Part shown: piece by piece, positions 26,877-35,512 of the stretch
Layout: every line of letters starts with the position of its first letter
How positions within the stretch are numbered: the stretch's first letter is position 1
Assembly: GCF_021611515.1 (NCBI RefSeq)
Contig: NZ_CP090961.1
Location: forward strand, 45,211-109,210
Direction: 5' to 3'
Source: Mariluticola halotolerans
GTDB taxonomy: Bacteria > Pseudomonadota > Alphaproteobacteria > Rhizobiales > Devosiaceae
DNA: 64,000 nt
The notes under the pieces: generated by a model
Told to the model about the DNA's origin: nothing
Databases searched by the model: none
What the model saw: the letters and a program-made list of their open reading frames with translations, nothing else
Position numbers and translations under genes: made by a program

Positions 26877-28024
26877 AGTTTATATTTGCAAATATCGGCA
26901 TGCTGATGTTCCGCGGGGGCGGTGAGAATTTTGATGTCAATATTTCAAGTTCACTGAATCAGGCCGGGCATTCTACGGAGTTATACTCTCTGAAGCCTCT
27001 TTTCGGCGCACCAAGTCTGGAAGCGCCGGCGCAATTTGGTCGTGTGCATTCAATTCGGTCGCCCTGGCTCTATCCCATAACCTCCTGGATGCATCGGTAT
27101 GCGTTTACACGTCGTCTGCGCGGCATACGCGGTGTTCCGAGGGTTTTGGGTCAGGCAATTTTTGAGCTTCAGGTTTTCCTCCGGCTCTGCCGGCGCCGGG
27201 ATGAGGAATGGGTGGTCATCTCCTGCGCCCTGCCACTGCTAACATTTCTGGTAACGAACCTTCTGCGCAAGAACGCATTTGTCCGGATGCCCGGGCCTAT
27301 CGCAAATGGCTATGACAAGTTTTTTGCCAGCCGCTCAAAGGGCGTAATCGCCAATGGAGCGGCCTATCGTCAGATCAAGGAGGTTCATGGTTTGGCAAAC
27401 CTGCATTTTGTAAATGTAGGAGTTTTCGAATTTGATGCCGTCCCCGCCGATGTGATCGCGCGGACGCGTGCGGAGCTGGAGATCCCGGGTGATCAGTTTA
27501 TTGCGCTTTATTCTGGTCGGCTAATTGCCATCAAGAATATCGATCTGTTGCTTGAAAGCTGGAAAAAGCTGATTGAATCTGGTGTGGTCGGACATCTGCT
27601 TCTGGCTGGCACCGGCCCTGAGGGGGCAAGGTTGCAGGAGGTTACGAAGCGATCGGGCATTTCTGGTTATGTTACATTCCTGGGGCATCAGGAAAAGTCG
27701 CAACTTGCAGTGCTCTATAACCTGGCCGATTGTACGGTTTTGACGTCCCATTACGATAATTTCCCGAATGTGCTTATTGAATCTCTCAGTTGTGGAACAC
27801 CGTGTGTGGCAACGGCTGTAGGCGGTGTGCCGGACATCGTGAAAAATGAGATTAACGGCTTTCTTGTGCCGGCAGGCGACGCAGATTCATTTGCTGCATC
27901 CCTTGTGAAAATTGCGACAGGCGAATGCAATTTTGACCGGGAGAGTTTAAGACAAGAAATAAAGTCCGAGTTCAACTGGGCGAGCGCGGCCGAAAGAATA
28001 GAGGAAATATCCAATACCCCATAA
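26873..28024 (+). CDS. Glycosyltransferase family 4
   Basis: This 383-residue GT-B enzyme starts at TTG (26873), overlapping the previous stop (TTGA). The N-terminus reads IFANIGMLMFRGGGENFDVN. Donor-side blocks are YSGRLIAIKNIDLLLESW, LLAGTGPEGARLQEV and FPNVLIESLSCGTPCVATAVGGVPDIV, typical of GT4. The usual first Glu of the EX7E motif is replaced (DNFPNVLIE). It ends ten bases before the Wzy-like membrane protein. The sugar added is unknown. Confidence 0.85.
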   Translation: MKFIFANIGMLMFRGGGENFDVNISSSLNQAGHSTELYSLKPLFGAPSLEAPAQFGRVHSIRSPWLYPITSWMHRYAFTRRLRGIRGVPRVLGQAIFELQVFLRLCRRRDEEWVVISCALPLLTFLVTNLLRKNAFVRMPGPIANGYDKFFASRSKGVIANGAAYRQIKEVHGLANLHFVNVGVFEFDAVPADVIARTRAELEIPGDQFIALYSGRLIAIKNIDLLLESWKKLIESGVVGHLLLAGTGPEGARLQEVTKRSGISGYVTFLGHQEKSQLAVLYNLADCTVLTSHYDNFPNVLIESLSCGTPCVATAVGGVPDIVKNEINGFLVPAGDADSFAASLVKIATGECNFDRESLRQEIKSEFNWASAAERIEEISNTP

Positions 28025-28034
28025 TTATTATGCT

Positions 28035-29357
28035 TTGGCGCAAAAGTCCGGTGCTTTTTATCTGGCCGCTCTGTTTATCCTGGCGCCCACATATGTGGTG
28101 TCCCGACGTTCGGGTCCTCTTACATTTGATGGATATCTTGTGCAGTTCATGACGTTGCCGTCAGGTAGCTGGCTTTTTATTCTTTGCGTTGGGATTGTTT
28201 TGGCAGCAGCCCTTGTGCTCCTCAAAGGCATGCCCCGGTCACTCTGGGTTGTTGCAGGGGTTGTCGTCTGGACTGTCGGATTGGTGGTTACAAAGACCTA
28301 TTTGGGTGTGCCGGATGCCTGGCAACCTGGCATGGTCTGGATTGTCGTGTTTTTTATTTCCTATTTTATTCCATCCCATGTGATGAAAAAAATTCTGCTG
28401 GTAGGCATCGTCTATTTTTCGTTGGTGAACCTGACCTTCTCGGTACCGCAAGTGGTTGAGGGTTACGCTAATCTTGAAAGAGTGCGCGCGCAGGTCTCGG
28501 CCCCGGTTTTAGTCCCGGAAGTGGACCACATGCCCGGACCGCCCTGGGTGCCGCCGGTGCCGCTTGCTGCTTATCAAGGCCAAGCAGTGGGATATGCCTC
28601 CCCGCGCGCCAGCGGCGTTTTCAATACACCTCTGGCCCTGGGGTGTTTTGGGGTTTTTGCGGTATTTGCGTTCTTGGCACTGATGCCGCGTAAAGGCATC
28701 AGCCTTCTTGCTGCCTTGCCGATAATATCTCTGCTGTTTCTCCCGATGGCAAAATCTTCTATTGCAATAGCGGCGGCAATATTTTTCATGTTGATTGCAA
28801 ATTCTATAATGCATGGAAATATTAGAAAATATAAATACTTGATATATACTGTTTTGTTGTTGGTTTCTGTGGTTTCTTTGTGGTGTTATGGATTTGTTAC
28901 AGGTGTGCATTCTGCATATTACAAGCCGCTGGCATTAATTTATGCCGTGGTGGCCATCATATCCACTCCTCTAACCTGGGTTGTTGGAGACCTGGGGGGT
29001 ACTGTTCAAATATTCAAAGAGGCGATGACGCAGCATTTCGGGACGGGAAATTTATCCTATGAGAGCTGGTTACTTCGGCTTATCCCCTTCTATGGGTTGC
29101 CGTATTTTCTTGTGTTTGTCTGGCTATTGTTGAAACCAATATGGATTAGCCGGTACTGGCCCAACGCAGGATATATCGCTGCAGCATTGTTCGGTATTCT
29201 CCTTGCTGCCCTTGTATCGAATGGCGGAGCTCAACCGCCCATCAGTTTTTTTCTGTTTGGATTTATTGGTTATATTTTTTCAAAACATGCTGAGACCGTT
29301 TCAAATCCATCAATTAAAGCGAGAGCTGAAGATAGCCCAGCGGCAGTAAGAGGTTAG
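28035..29357 (+). CDS. Polytopic membrane protein, probable Wzy/O-antigen ligase-type polymerase
   Basis: This 440-residue integral membrane protein has about ten hydrophobic segments and a large central periplasmic-like loop around residues 150-200 (VPEVDHMPGPPWVPPVPLAAY). That layout fits O-antigen polymerases and ligases, which have little sequence conservation. The start is uncertain: TTG at 28035 is the only common start codon after the in-frame stop at 27999, and its ribosome site is weak. The gene is locally very AT-rich (12 G/C among 60 bases at 28801-28860), unlike flanking housekeeping genes, suggesting foreign origin. Confidence 0.6.
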   Translation: MAQKSGAFYLAALFILAPTYVVSRRSGPLTFDGYLVQFMTLPSGSWLFILCVGIVLAAALVLLKGMPRSLWVVAGVVVWTVGLVVTKTYLGVPDAWQPGMVWIVVFFISYFIPSHVMKKILLVGIVYFSLVNLTFSVPQVVEGYANLERVRAQVSAPVLVPEVDHMPGPPWVPPVPLAAYQGQAVGYASPRASGVFNTPLALGCFGVFAVFAFLALMPRKGISLLAALPIISLLFLPMAKSSIAIAAAIFFMLIANSIMHGNIRKYKYLIYTVLLLVSVVSLWCYGFVTGVHSAYYKPLALIYAVVAIISTPLTWVVGDLGGTVQIFKEAMTQHFGTGNLSYESWLLRLIPFYGLPYFLVFVWLLLKPIWISRYWPNAGYIAAALFGILLAALVSNGGAQPPISFFLFGFIGYIFSKHAETVSNPSIKARAEDSPAAVRG

Positions 29358-29510
29358 AGCCTGCCTTATCGGGGCGGTCTTTTGATGGTCAGAAAACAGC
29401 GGAAGATATTCTGCTTTGCGTGGCCCCTGATGCTCAGGCCTGCTAGAGGAAAGGGCTTATGTATTACCTCGCGGAATTTGCCCTGAATTTCATGCTTATA
29501 GAGAGCCTTT

Positions 29511-30131
29511 ATGCCGAGTAACCCTGCAAGCCTGTACAGGAAGGTTTTCCCGACCGCGCATAGGCTGTTGGTCGAGAGGATTATCAATCGACGTCTGAGG
29601 GAGGCGCATGGTGATGTGCTGGTTGTGGGAGCGGGGCACGATCCTTATGGCTATCTGCTCAGCCAGGCGAAATCGGTATGCCGCACCGACATTAGTGATG
29701 AATACGGAAACATTGACCTGGTTGCCGATGTGCACGACCTGCCTTTTGAGGACGGGTCTTTTGATGCCGTGGTCGCAATTGAGGTGATCGAACATTTGCG
29801 GTCACCTCAAGAGGCGGTTGCCGAAATATTCCGGGTCCTGAGGCCCGGCGGCAGGATTTTCGTGTCCATCCCTTTTATGTACAGGGTGCACGGTGACCCT
29901 TACGATTTCACCCGGTTCACGGCTGGTGGTCTCAAAGAGCTGTTTGATGCTTTTGATAATATTTCAGTTCAGGAGGTGAGCGGTCGCCTCCATGTGATTT
30001 CGGATATCATTACGACTGCTGCGCGTCCTCTGGCCGCATTGCGAATTCTGAACCACCTTTTGGCGCTGCCGGGAATTTGTACACCGAGCAAGGATTGCCC
30101 GAGTGGCTACTGGCTCGAGGCTGCTAAATGA
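29511..30131 (+). CDS. SAM-dependent methyltransferase (Methyltransf_11 type)
   Basis: This 206-residue class I methyltransferase has motif I VLVVGAGHDPYGYLL (about 36-50), an acidic second strand, the motif DGSFDAVVAIEVIEHL and the hairpin-forming FRVLRPGGRIFVSIPF. The segment YRVHGDPYDFTRFT is typical of methyltransferases in polysaccharide loci. It follows a 153-base gap in which I see no gene. Its TGA overlaps the ATG of the following glycosyltransferase (ATGA), so the pair is coupled and probably modifies the same sugar. Confidence 0.82.
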   Translation: MPSNPASLYRKVFPTAHRLLVERIINRRLREAHGDVLVVGAGHDPYGYLLSQAKSVCRTDISDEYGNIDLVADVHDLPFEDGSFDAVVAIEVIEHLRSPQEAVAEIFRVLRPGGRIFVSIPFMYRVHGDPYDFTRFTAGGLKELFDAFDNISVQEVSGRLHVISDIITTAARPLAALRILNHLLALPGICTPSKDCPSGYWLEAAK

Positions 30132-31285
30132 GAAAACCCGTGGGTTCTGCGACGGCGCGCAAAGTGCTGCATATCAGCAATGATCTGGCAGATGGTGGGG
30201 CGCAAGGTGCGTTGTTTCGTCTATGCACCACACCGCGCGAGGATGTTGAACATATCGTTGTTTCACTTATGGGGGCCGGCAAATACGGGCCGCTATTGGA
30301 AGATGCCGGCGTTCAGGTATTTTGTTTGAATATGCGGCGCAGTGTTCTGACTTTCGGGGCGCTGTGGCAGCTATATCAAATCGTTCGCAATCAGGCGCCG
30401 GATGCGGTTCAAACCTGGATGTACCATGCCAATTTATTGGGGGGATTGATTGCCCGGCTTGGAGGCTGTGCGAATCTCGTCTGGGGTATACGGCATTCGG
30501 ATTTTGATCCCGCGCACACCAGTTTCACCACCCGGCTGGTAAACAAGATCGGTGCTCTCAGTTCTCGCTGGTTACCTCGAAAAATCATCGCCTGTGCAAC
30601 GCGTGCCGTTGATGTGCATGTGCGGGATGGATATGATCAGTCCAAGTTTTCGGTCGTGCCTAACGGTTTTGATACAACGAAATTTGCCCCGGACGCGCAG
30701 TCCCGTAGCGCCGTGCGCGCGAGTTTGGGCATTGCGCCGGACGTGCCGCTGGTCGGCCTGGTCGGGCGGTGGCACCCTCAAAAAGATCATGCAAATCTTC
30801 TGGCAGCCTTTGCCCAGGTTCGCTCTAGGTATCATGATCTGGAACTCGTTTTGGTCGGCGAGGGGTGTGTGCCGGAGAATGACACCCTTGCGAAAATGAT
30901 AGGTGAAGCTGACTTGGAAAGCGCCGTCCATTTGTTGGGACGCCGATCAGATACACCCGCAATCATGAACGCAATTGATTTGCATGTTTTATCGTCATCC
31001 CATGGCGAGGCCTTTCCCAACGTTGTCGCGGAGGCCATGGCGTGTGGTACCCCGTGTGTTGTAACCGATATAGGCGATGCCGCTTTTATTGTCGGGGATA
31101 ATGGTTGGGTGGTGCCGGTAAGAGACAGCCAAGCACTGGCGGCAGCAATCGGCGCAGCGTTGACCCTGAAATCGGATCCGGCATTGTGGGAACAGCGTAA
31201 ATTTGCCTCTAGAGCATATGTGTCCGAACGGTTCACCCTGCAACGTATGGCGGATGGATTTCACGAGGTTTGGTTCGGTGCTTAG
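30128..31285 (+). CDS. Glycosyltransferase family 4
   Basis: This 385-residue GT-B enzyme has the N-terminal HISNDLADGGAQGALFRL, in which the GGAQ loop is typical of GT4 enzymes acting on lipid-linked sugars. The donor-side blocks are VGLVGRWHPQKDHANLL, VGEGCVPENDTLAKMI and GEAFPNVVAEAMACGTPCVVTDIGD, with EX7E. The start overlaps the methyltransferase stop by four bases. Donor and acceptor are unknown. Confidence 0.87.
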   Translation: MRKPVGSATARKVLHISNDLADGGAQGALFRLCTTPREDVEHIVVSLMGAGKYGPLLEDAGVQVFCLNMRRSVLTFGALWQLYQIVRNQAPDAVQTWMYHANLLGGLIARLGGCANLVWGIRHSDFDPAHTSFTTRLVNKIGALSSRWLPRKIIACATRAVDVHVRDGYDQSKFSVVPNGFDTTKFAPDAQSRSAVRASLGIAPDVPLVGLVGRWHPQKDHANLLAAFAQVRSRYHDLELVLVGEGCVPENDTLAKMIGEADLESAVHLLGRRSDTPAIMNAIDLHVLSSSHGEAFPNVVAEAMACGTPCVVTDIGDAAFIVGDNGWVVPVRDSQALAAAIGAALTLKSDPALWEQRKFASRAYVSERFTLQRMADGFHEVWFGA

Positions 31286-31292
31286 ATAGAGC

Positions 31293-31317
31293 GAGACCTG
31301 CGCCTTGCGGCAGGCTC
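31293..31317 (+). terminator. Weak hairpin after a glycosyltransferase gene
   Basis: An imperfect stem (31293-31301 with 31310-31317, one bulged A) with an 8-base loop lies just after the stop at 31285 and before the second asnB. No run of T follows, so at most it is a partial terminator or an RNA stability element. Confidence 0.25.
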
Positions 31318-31376
31318 TGTTCCGAAGCGAATATTCAATTTGCCAACAAGTTTGGTAGCCAGAGAGGCGGGCAAGA

Positions 31377-33341
31377 ATGTGTGGTTTTGCGGGATTCCTT
31401 GGAGAGCCTGTCAGTGGGCTAGATGGTGATCCACAAACGCAACTTGCGGTAATGAGTGAGGCGGTCCGCCATCGTGGGCCCGATGATTCCGGGATATGGG
31501 TTGATGCTGATCAGCACATAGGACTGGCCCATCGACGGCTATCTGTTATCGACCTTTCAGAAGCCGGGCATCAGCCCATGATATCGCCGAGCGGGCGTTA
31601 TATTATCGCTTATAATGGCGAGATTTATAATCATGCCGACATACGCGCCGAACTGGCTAAAGCGACCGGCGGTCACCCGGAATGGCGCGGTCATTCGGAT
31701 ACGGAAACCCTGCTCGCAGCCATTGAGTGCTGGGGTGTCTTGGCAACGTTGGAAAAGCTGGTTGGGATGTTCGCGTTTGCGCTCTGGGATCGGGAACGGT
31801 GTGAGGTGACCCTTGCAAGAGACCGGGTTGGCGAGAAACCATTGTATTTTGGATGGCAGAACGGCGTCTTCCTTTTTGCCTCCGAACTTAAAGCCATCAA
31901 AGCGCACGAATGTTTCAACGGGGGCATCAATCGCAAGGCGCTGGGGCTGCAACTCCGGCATGGTTATATTCCGGCGCCGTACTCAATCTATGAGGGGATT
32001 GAAAAACTTCCTGCCGGCTCTTTTCTGACTCTCCCCGGGGGAGCCTCCCAGGCGCTGCTCGACCAGTTCCGGCCAACCAGATACTGGTCGCTGGATGAGG
32101 TGGCAGAATATGGCAGAAGGGCGCCGTTCGAGGGGGAACTCGAAGAAGCTACAGATCGTTTGCAGGAACTGCTTGCCCGGTCAGTCAACCAGCAAATGAT
32201 ATCTGATGCGCCTTTAGGGGCATTTTTGTCAGGGGGTGTCGATTCCAGCCTGGTGACGGCGTTGATGCAGGCGCATTCCACAAAACCTGTGCGCACATTC
32301 ACGATCGGGTTTGAAAACCCCGCGTTTAACGAAGCCGGTTTTGCCATGTCGGTTGCCCAGCATTTGGGAACCGACCACACCGAGGTTTTTGTAACCGAAA
32401 AAGATGCTCTCGATATTGTCCCCGGATTGCCGCAAGTTTTTGATGAGCCGTTTTCGGACCCGTCGCAAATACCAACAATAATGGTCTCGAAAGTTGCGCG
32501 AGAGAATGTAACCGTCGCCCTTTCCGGTGACGGTGCGGACGAGTTGTTTGGCGGCTATGGCCGTTATGTTTTGGCCCGGAATCTTTGGAATAATCTGAGC
32601 AAAGCCCCGCCTGTTCTGAGGGAAGCTGTCGCCTTTGGAATGGGCGCACTGCCCGTCGGCCTGATCAATCAGGCCGGGAAATCTTTTGATCAGATGCGCG
32701 GCAAAAGCCAGGACCGGCATTTGTTGGGCGACAGGGTAAACAAGTTGGCTGACTTGGTGACAGCGTCGAGCCCACAACAATTGTATAGCCAATTGATGGG
32801 ATATTGGGCCGCTGAGCAAATTGTGATTGGTGAGCGTGCAGGCGAGCGTGATCTTGAATCTGTTTCACTGGCAGCAGGTGAATTTCTCGACCACATGATG
32901 CACCAGGACATGCGATATTACCTGCCGGATGATATTCTTGCGAAAGTCGATCGGGCGTCAATGAGCGTCAGCCTGGAAACCCGGGCACCCTTTTTAAGCC
33001 CTGAGCTGCTGTCATTTGCCTTGAGCTTGCCGCTATCCATGAAAGTGGAGGGTAATCGTGGAAAGGTCATCCTCAAAAACCTGTTGGGCCGCTATGTGCC
33101 CGATACGCTTTTTGATCGCCCCAAGATGGGGTTTTCAGCTCCCGTAGGTCAGTGGCTACGCGGTCCCTTGCGCGAATGGGGGGGGGATTTGTTGGATGAA
33201 ACGCGTCTTTCCAGGCAAGGTTTGTTGAACGCTTCGGCAATTTCCCGAAAATGGCGCGAACATCTGTCGGGCGAACGCAATTGGCAATATCACTTGTGGA
33301 ATGTTCTGATGTTTCAATCTTGGTTGGAGAGTGTTTCTTGA
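31377..33341 (+). CDS. asnB: Glutamine-hydrolysing asparagine synthase-type amidotransferase (second copy)
   Basis: This 654-residue protein has the glutaminase nucleophile Cys2 (MCGFAGFL), VRHRGPDDSGIW, YNGEIYNHADIR, and the synthetase PP-loop FLSGGVDSSLVTAL with ALSGDGADELFGGYGRY. It is longer than the first AsnB copy and clearly divergent from it, so the two are paralogues with probably different carboxylate substrates rather than a recent duplication. Length and motif style match the AsnB group found in capsule and exopolysaccharide loci. Its stop overlaps the TTG start of the next glycosyltransferase. Confidence 0.88.
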   Translation: MCGFAGFLGEPVSGLDGDPQTQLAVMSEAVRHRGPDDSGIWVDADQHIGLAHRRLSVIDLSEAGHQPMISPSGRYIIAYNGEIYNHADIRAELAKATGGHPEWRGHSDTETLLAAIECWGVLATLEKLVGMFAFALWDRERCEVTLARDRVGEKPLYFGWQNGVFLFASELKAIKAHECFNGGINRKALGLQLRHGYIPAPYSIYEGIEKLPAGSFLTLPGGASQALLDQFRPTRYWSLDEVAEYGRRAPFEGELEEATDRLQELLARSVNQQMISDAPLGAFLSGGVDSSLVTALMQAHSTKPVRTFTIGFENPAFNEAGFAMSVAQHLGTDHTEVFVTEKDALDIVPGLPQVFDEPFSDPSQIPTIMVSKVARENVTVALSGDGADELFGGYGRYVLARNLWNNLSKAPPVLREAVAFGMGALPVGLINQAGKSFDQMRGKSQDRHLLGDRVNKLADLVTASSPQQLYSQLMGYWAAEQIVIGERAGERDLESVSLAAGEFLDHMMHQDMRYYLPDDILAKVDRASMSVSLETRAPFLSPELLSFALSLPLSMKVEGNRGKVILKNLLGRYVPDTLFDRPKMGFSAPVGQWLRGPLREWGGDLLDETRLSRQGLLNASAISRKWREHLSGERNWQYHLWNVLMFQSWLESVS

Positions 33342-34456
33342 ATCGTCTTCTCTTTGTCGTGAACGAACCTTCCACGTTTGTGTCACATCGTCTGCCAATT
33401 GCGCTTGCGGCCCGAGGTGCCGGTTATGAAGTCCATGTCGCAACGCGTGCTGGTGCCGCAGTCGAAAAGATCAAAGAAAGCGGGTTGTTTTATCACGAAA
33501 TTCCGTTGAACCGCCGTGGTGGCAATCCATTTGAGGAACTTCATACGCTTGCTGTTCTCGTTGGTTTGATGCGAAAGCTTCGACCGTCGCTGGTTCATTT
33601 GATTACAATCAAGCCTGTTCTTTATGGAGGCATTGCGGCGCGGCTGTGCGGGGTTACTTCAGTGGTCGCCGCGGTAACGGGTTTGGGCCCGGCATTTACA
33701 GCGCGAGGCGGCTTGGCGGCGTTGCGTCGGGCGATTGTGGTGTTTTTGTATCGCCGGGCATTTGTCCATCCAAAGTTTCGGGCGATATTCCAGAATTCGG
33801 CGGATTTCGACACAATCAATGGATATGTGCACATGGCCCCTGACGATGTGGTCATGATCCCGGGGTCTGGTGTCGATCTTTCAAAATATCCAGAGACCCC
33901 GGAACCAGCCGGTATACCGACAGTGGTTCTGGCATCCCGCCTGGTGCAGGACAAGGGCATAGATATTTTCGTCGATGCCGCGAGAATTCTGAAGGAGCGC
34001 GGCGTTGAAGTGCGATGCCAGGTGGCTGGTGAAACAGATGGCCCGGGCTCTATTGATGAGGCCGTTCTGGAAAGGTGGCGGGAAGAGAAATGCGTCGAGT
34101 TTCTCGGCTTTCGTTCAGATATTCCTGACCTGTTCGCTGGCGCCAATATCGTGACTTTGCCATCCAGCTATGGTGAAGGTTTGCCCAAGGTTCTGCTGGA
34201 GGCCGCAGCTGCCGGCCGCGCGATTGTGACAACAGATCACCCCGGCTGCCGGGACGCGATTATTCCCGATGAAACGGGGCTCTTGGTCCCTGTCCGTGAT
34301 CCACAAGCATTGGCCTCTGCCATCTCGGAGCTTGTTGAAAATCCCGCGCGCCGTATCGAGATGGGACAAGCAGCGCGAAAGCTGGCGCATGAGCGATTTG
34401 GTGTCGATCGGGTCGTGAATACCCACCTCGATATCTATAACACCCTCACGGACTGA
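33338..34456 (+). CDS. Glycosyltransferase family 4
   Basis: This 372-residue protein begins at TTG 33338, which overlaps the asnB stop (TTGA) and gives the N-terminus MNRLLFVVNEPSTFVSHRLP. The frame extends upstream but only inside asnB. It has the family blocks HLITIKPVLYGGIAARLCG, VTGLGPAF, VVLASRLVQDKGIDIFVDAA and GEGLPKVLLEAAAAGRAIVTT (cut here: EGLPKVLLEA), characteristic of the GT4 enzymes that transfer amino sugars in O-antigen and protein-glycan loci (PglA/WbpX-like). It is the last gene of the rightward glycan locus and faces the leftward binding-protein gene 12 bases away. Confidence 0.85.
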   Translation: MNRLLFVVNEPSTFVSHRLPIALAARGAGYEVHVATRAGAAVEKIKESGLFYHEIPLNRRGGNPFEELHTLAVLVGLMRKLRPSLVHLITIKPVLYGGIAARLCGVTSVVAAVTGLGPAFTARGGLAALRRAIVVFLYRRAFVHPKFRAIFQNSADFDTINGYVHMAPDDVVMIPGSGVDLSKYPETPEPAGIPTVVLASRLVQDKGIDIFVDAARILKERGVEVRCQVAGETDGPGSIDEAVLERWREEKCVEFLGFRSDIPDLFAGANIVTLPSSYGEGLPKVLLEAAAAGRAIVTTDHPGCRDAIIPDETGLLVPVRDPQALASAISELVENPARRIEMGQAARKLAHERFGVDRVVNTHLDIYNTLTD

Positions 34457-34468
34457 GTGCCTTCCCCC

Positions 34469-35512
34469 TCAAGGCAAAGCGGCGCGCCATTGTTGTAGGA
34501 AAATCCGGCGTTTGGCGGCATCGAGCCCGACCAGGAGGGCGGGGCTGAGGGTGATGGGGCGCAGGGTTTGCGGGTCGGGGTCGCCGGCGAGTTCGGCGAT
34601 CAAGGCACTGCCGTCAATGGGGGAGAGCAGGCGGGCTTCGCCGGAGAGAATTTCGCGGCCGCGTTCCGACAGCATGAAGGCGAGAAAGGCCCGCGCCAGA
34701 TCCGGCGACGTGGCATCCCGCGAGATGAAGCCGGCCCGGGCCATGATCAGCGTATAATCATTGGGCAGGACAATGCCGAGCCGCGGATCATCTTCGATAT
34801 GGGACAGGGCATAGGACCCTAAAACGTTATATCCCACCAGCAGGCGACCATCGGCAACCCGGTCAAGAATTTCCGATGTGCAGCAAAAAAGCTGTGCGGC
34901 GTTCCGTCCCAAACCTTCCACAAGCCGTCCCCAGGTGCTGGCCTGGATCGCGTCCTGAAACGCGAACAGATAGCCAACCCCGGAGGCCTCGATATCATAG
35001 CTGCCGACCCGGGCCCGAAAGTCGTCGCTGTCGCGCAACAGGTCAATGAGGTCGAAACGGCTTTTGGGAATTTTCCGGCCCTCGAACCACGCCTTGTTGT
35101 AAACAATCACCGCCGGCTCAAAAGTCAGTCCGAATAATTCATCCCGCCAGCGGGCCCAGTCGGGCAGGACCGCACCAAGCTCGGGCCCGGGAGAGCGGGC
35201 ACAGCCATCATTGACCAGTTTCAATTGCTGGTCGATTGAAGAGCTGACAATCAGGTCGGCCACGAATTCGCGCTTGTCGCAAGCGGCCGCAATATGCGCA
35301 CTCAGCTCGTTGGTGGTCAGTTCACGATAGGTGATGGTCACACCCGGGCGCACCTGTTGGAATGCCCGGATAATCGGTTCAAAGATCACCAGATCGGTTG
35401 TGCTTTCAATGGTCAGTTGCCCGCTTTCAGGCTGCAGGGCGGCCAGCCGTGTTTCTGTGGCCATGGCCGGGGCGAGACCCAGAAAACACAATGCGAGCAG
35501 GAGTGCTTTCAT
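34469..35512 (-). CDS. Orphan ABC-type periplasmic binding protein in the tctDE operon
   Basis: This 347-residue protein resembles iron/thiamine/putrescine-type (SBP_bac_1/6, AfuA-like) binding proteins. It has a signal peptide of about 18 residues (MKALLLALCFLGLAPAMA) and the pattern LTIESTTDLVIFEPIIRAFQ near the mature start, with YNKAWF and FLAFMLSERGREIL later. No permease or ATPase accompanies it. Its ATG overlaps the tctE stop by four bases, so it is produced together with the sensor kinase. I infer that it serves as a periplasmic co-sensor for TctE rather than as a transporter subunit. Confidence 0.8.
   Translation of the reverse strand: MKALLLALCFLGLAPAMATETRLAALQPESGQLTIESTTDLVIFEPIIRAFQQVRPGVTITYRELTTNELSAHIAAACDKREFVADLIVSSSIDQQLKLVNDGCARSPGPELGAVLPDWARWRDELFGLTFEPAVIVYNKAWFEGRKIPKSRFDLIDLLRDSDDFRARVGSYDIEASGVGYLFAFQDAIQASTWGRLVEGLGRNAAQLFCCTSEILDRVADGRLLVGYNVLGSYALSHIEDDPRLGIVLPNDYTLIMARAGFISRDATSPDLARAFLAFMLSERGREILSGEARLLSPIDGSALIAELAGDPDPQTLRPITLSPALLVGLDAAKRRIFLQQWRAALP

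Noticed and set aside
28030..28040. ATG at 28030 as start of the AT-rich membrane protein
   Set aside because: It lies in a different reading frame from the long membrane-protein frame; using it would need a frameshift for which there is no other evidence.
24298..33341. The two asnB genes as a recent tandem duplication
   Set aside because: They differ in length (581 and 654 residues) and in sequence outside the conserved motifs, so they are old paralogues.
34458..34476. Hairpin between the convergent ends of the glycosyltransferase and the orphan binding protein
   Set aside because: The stem is only six base pairs and no T-run follows, so I did not call a terminator.
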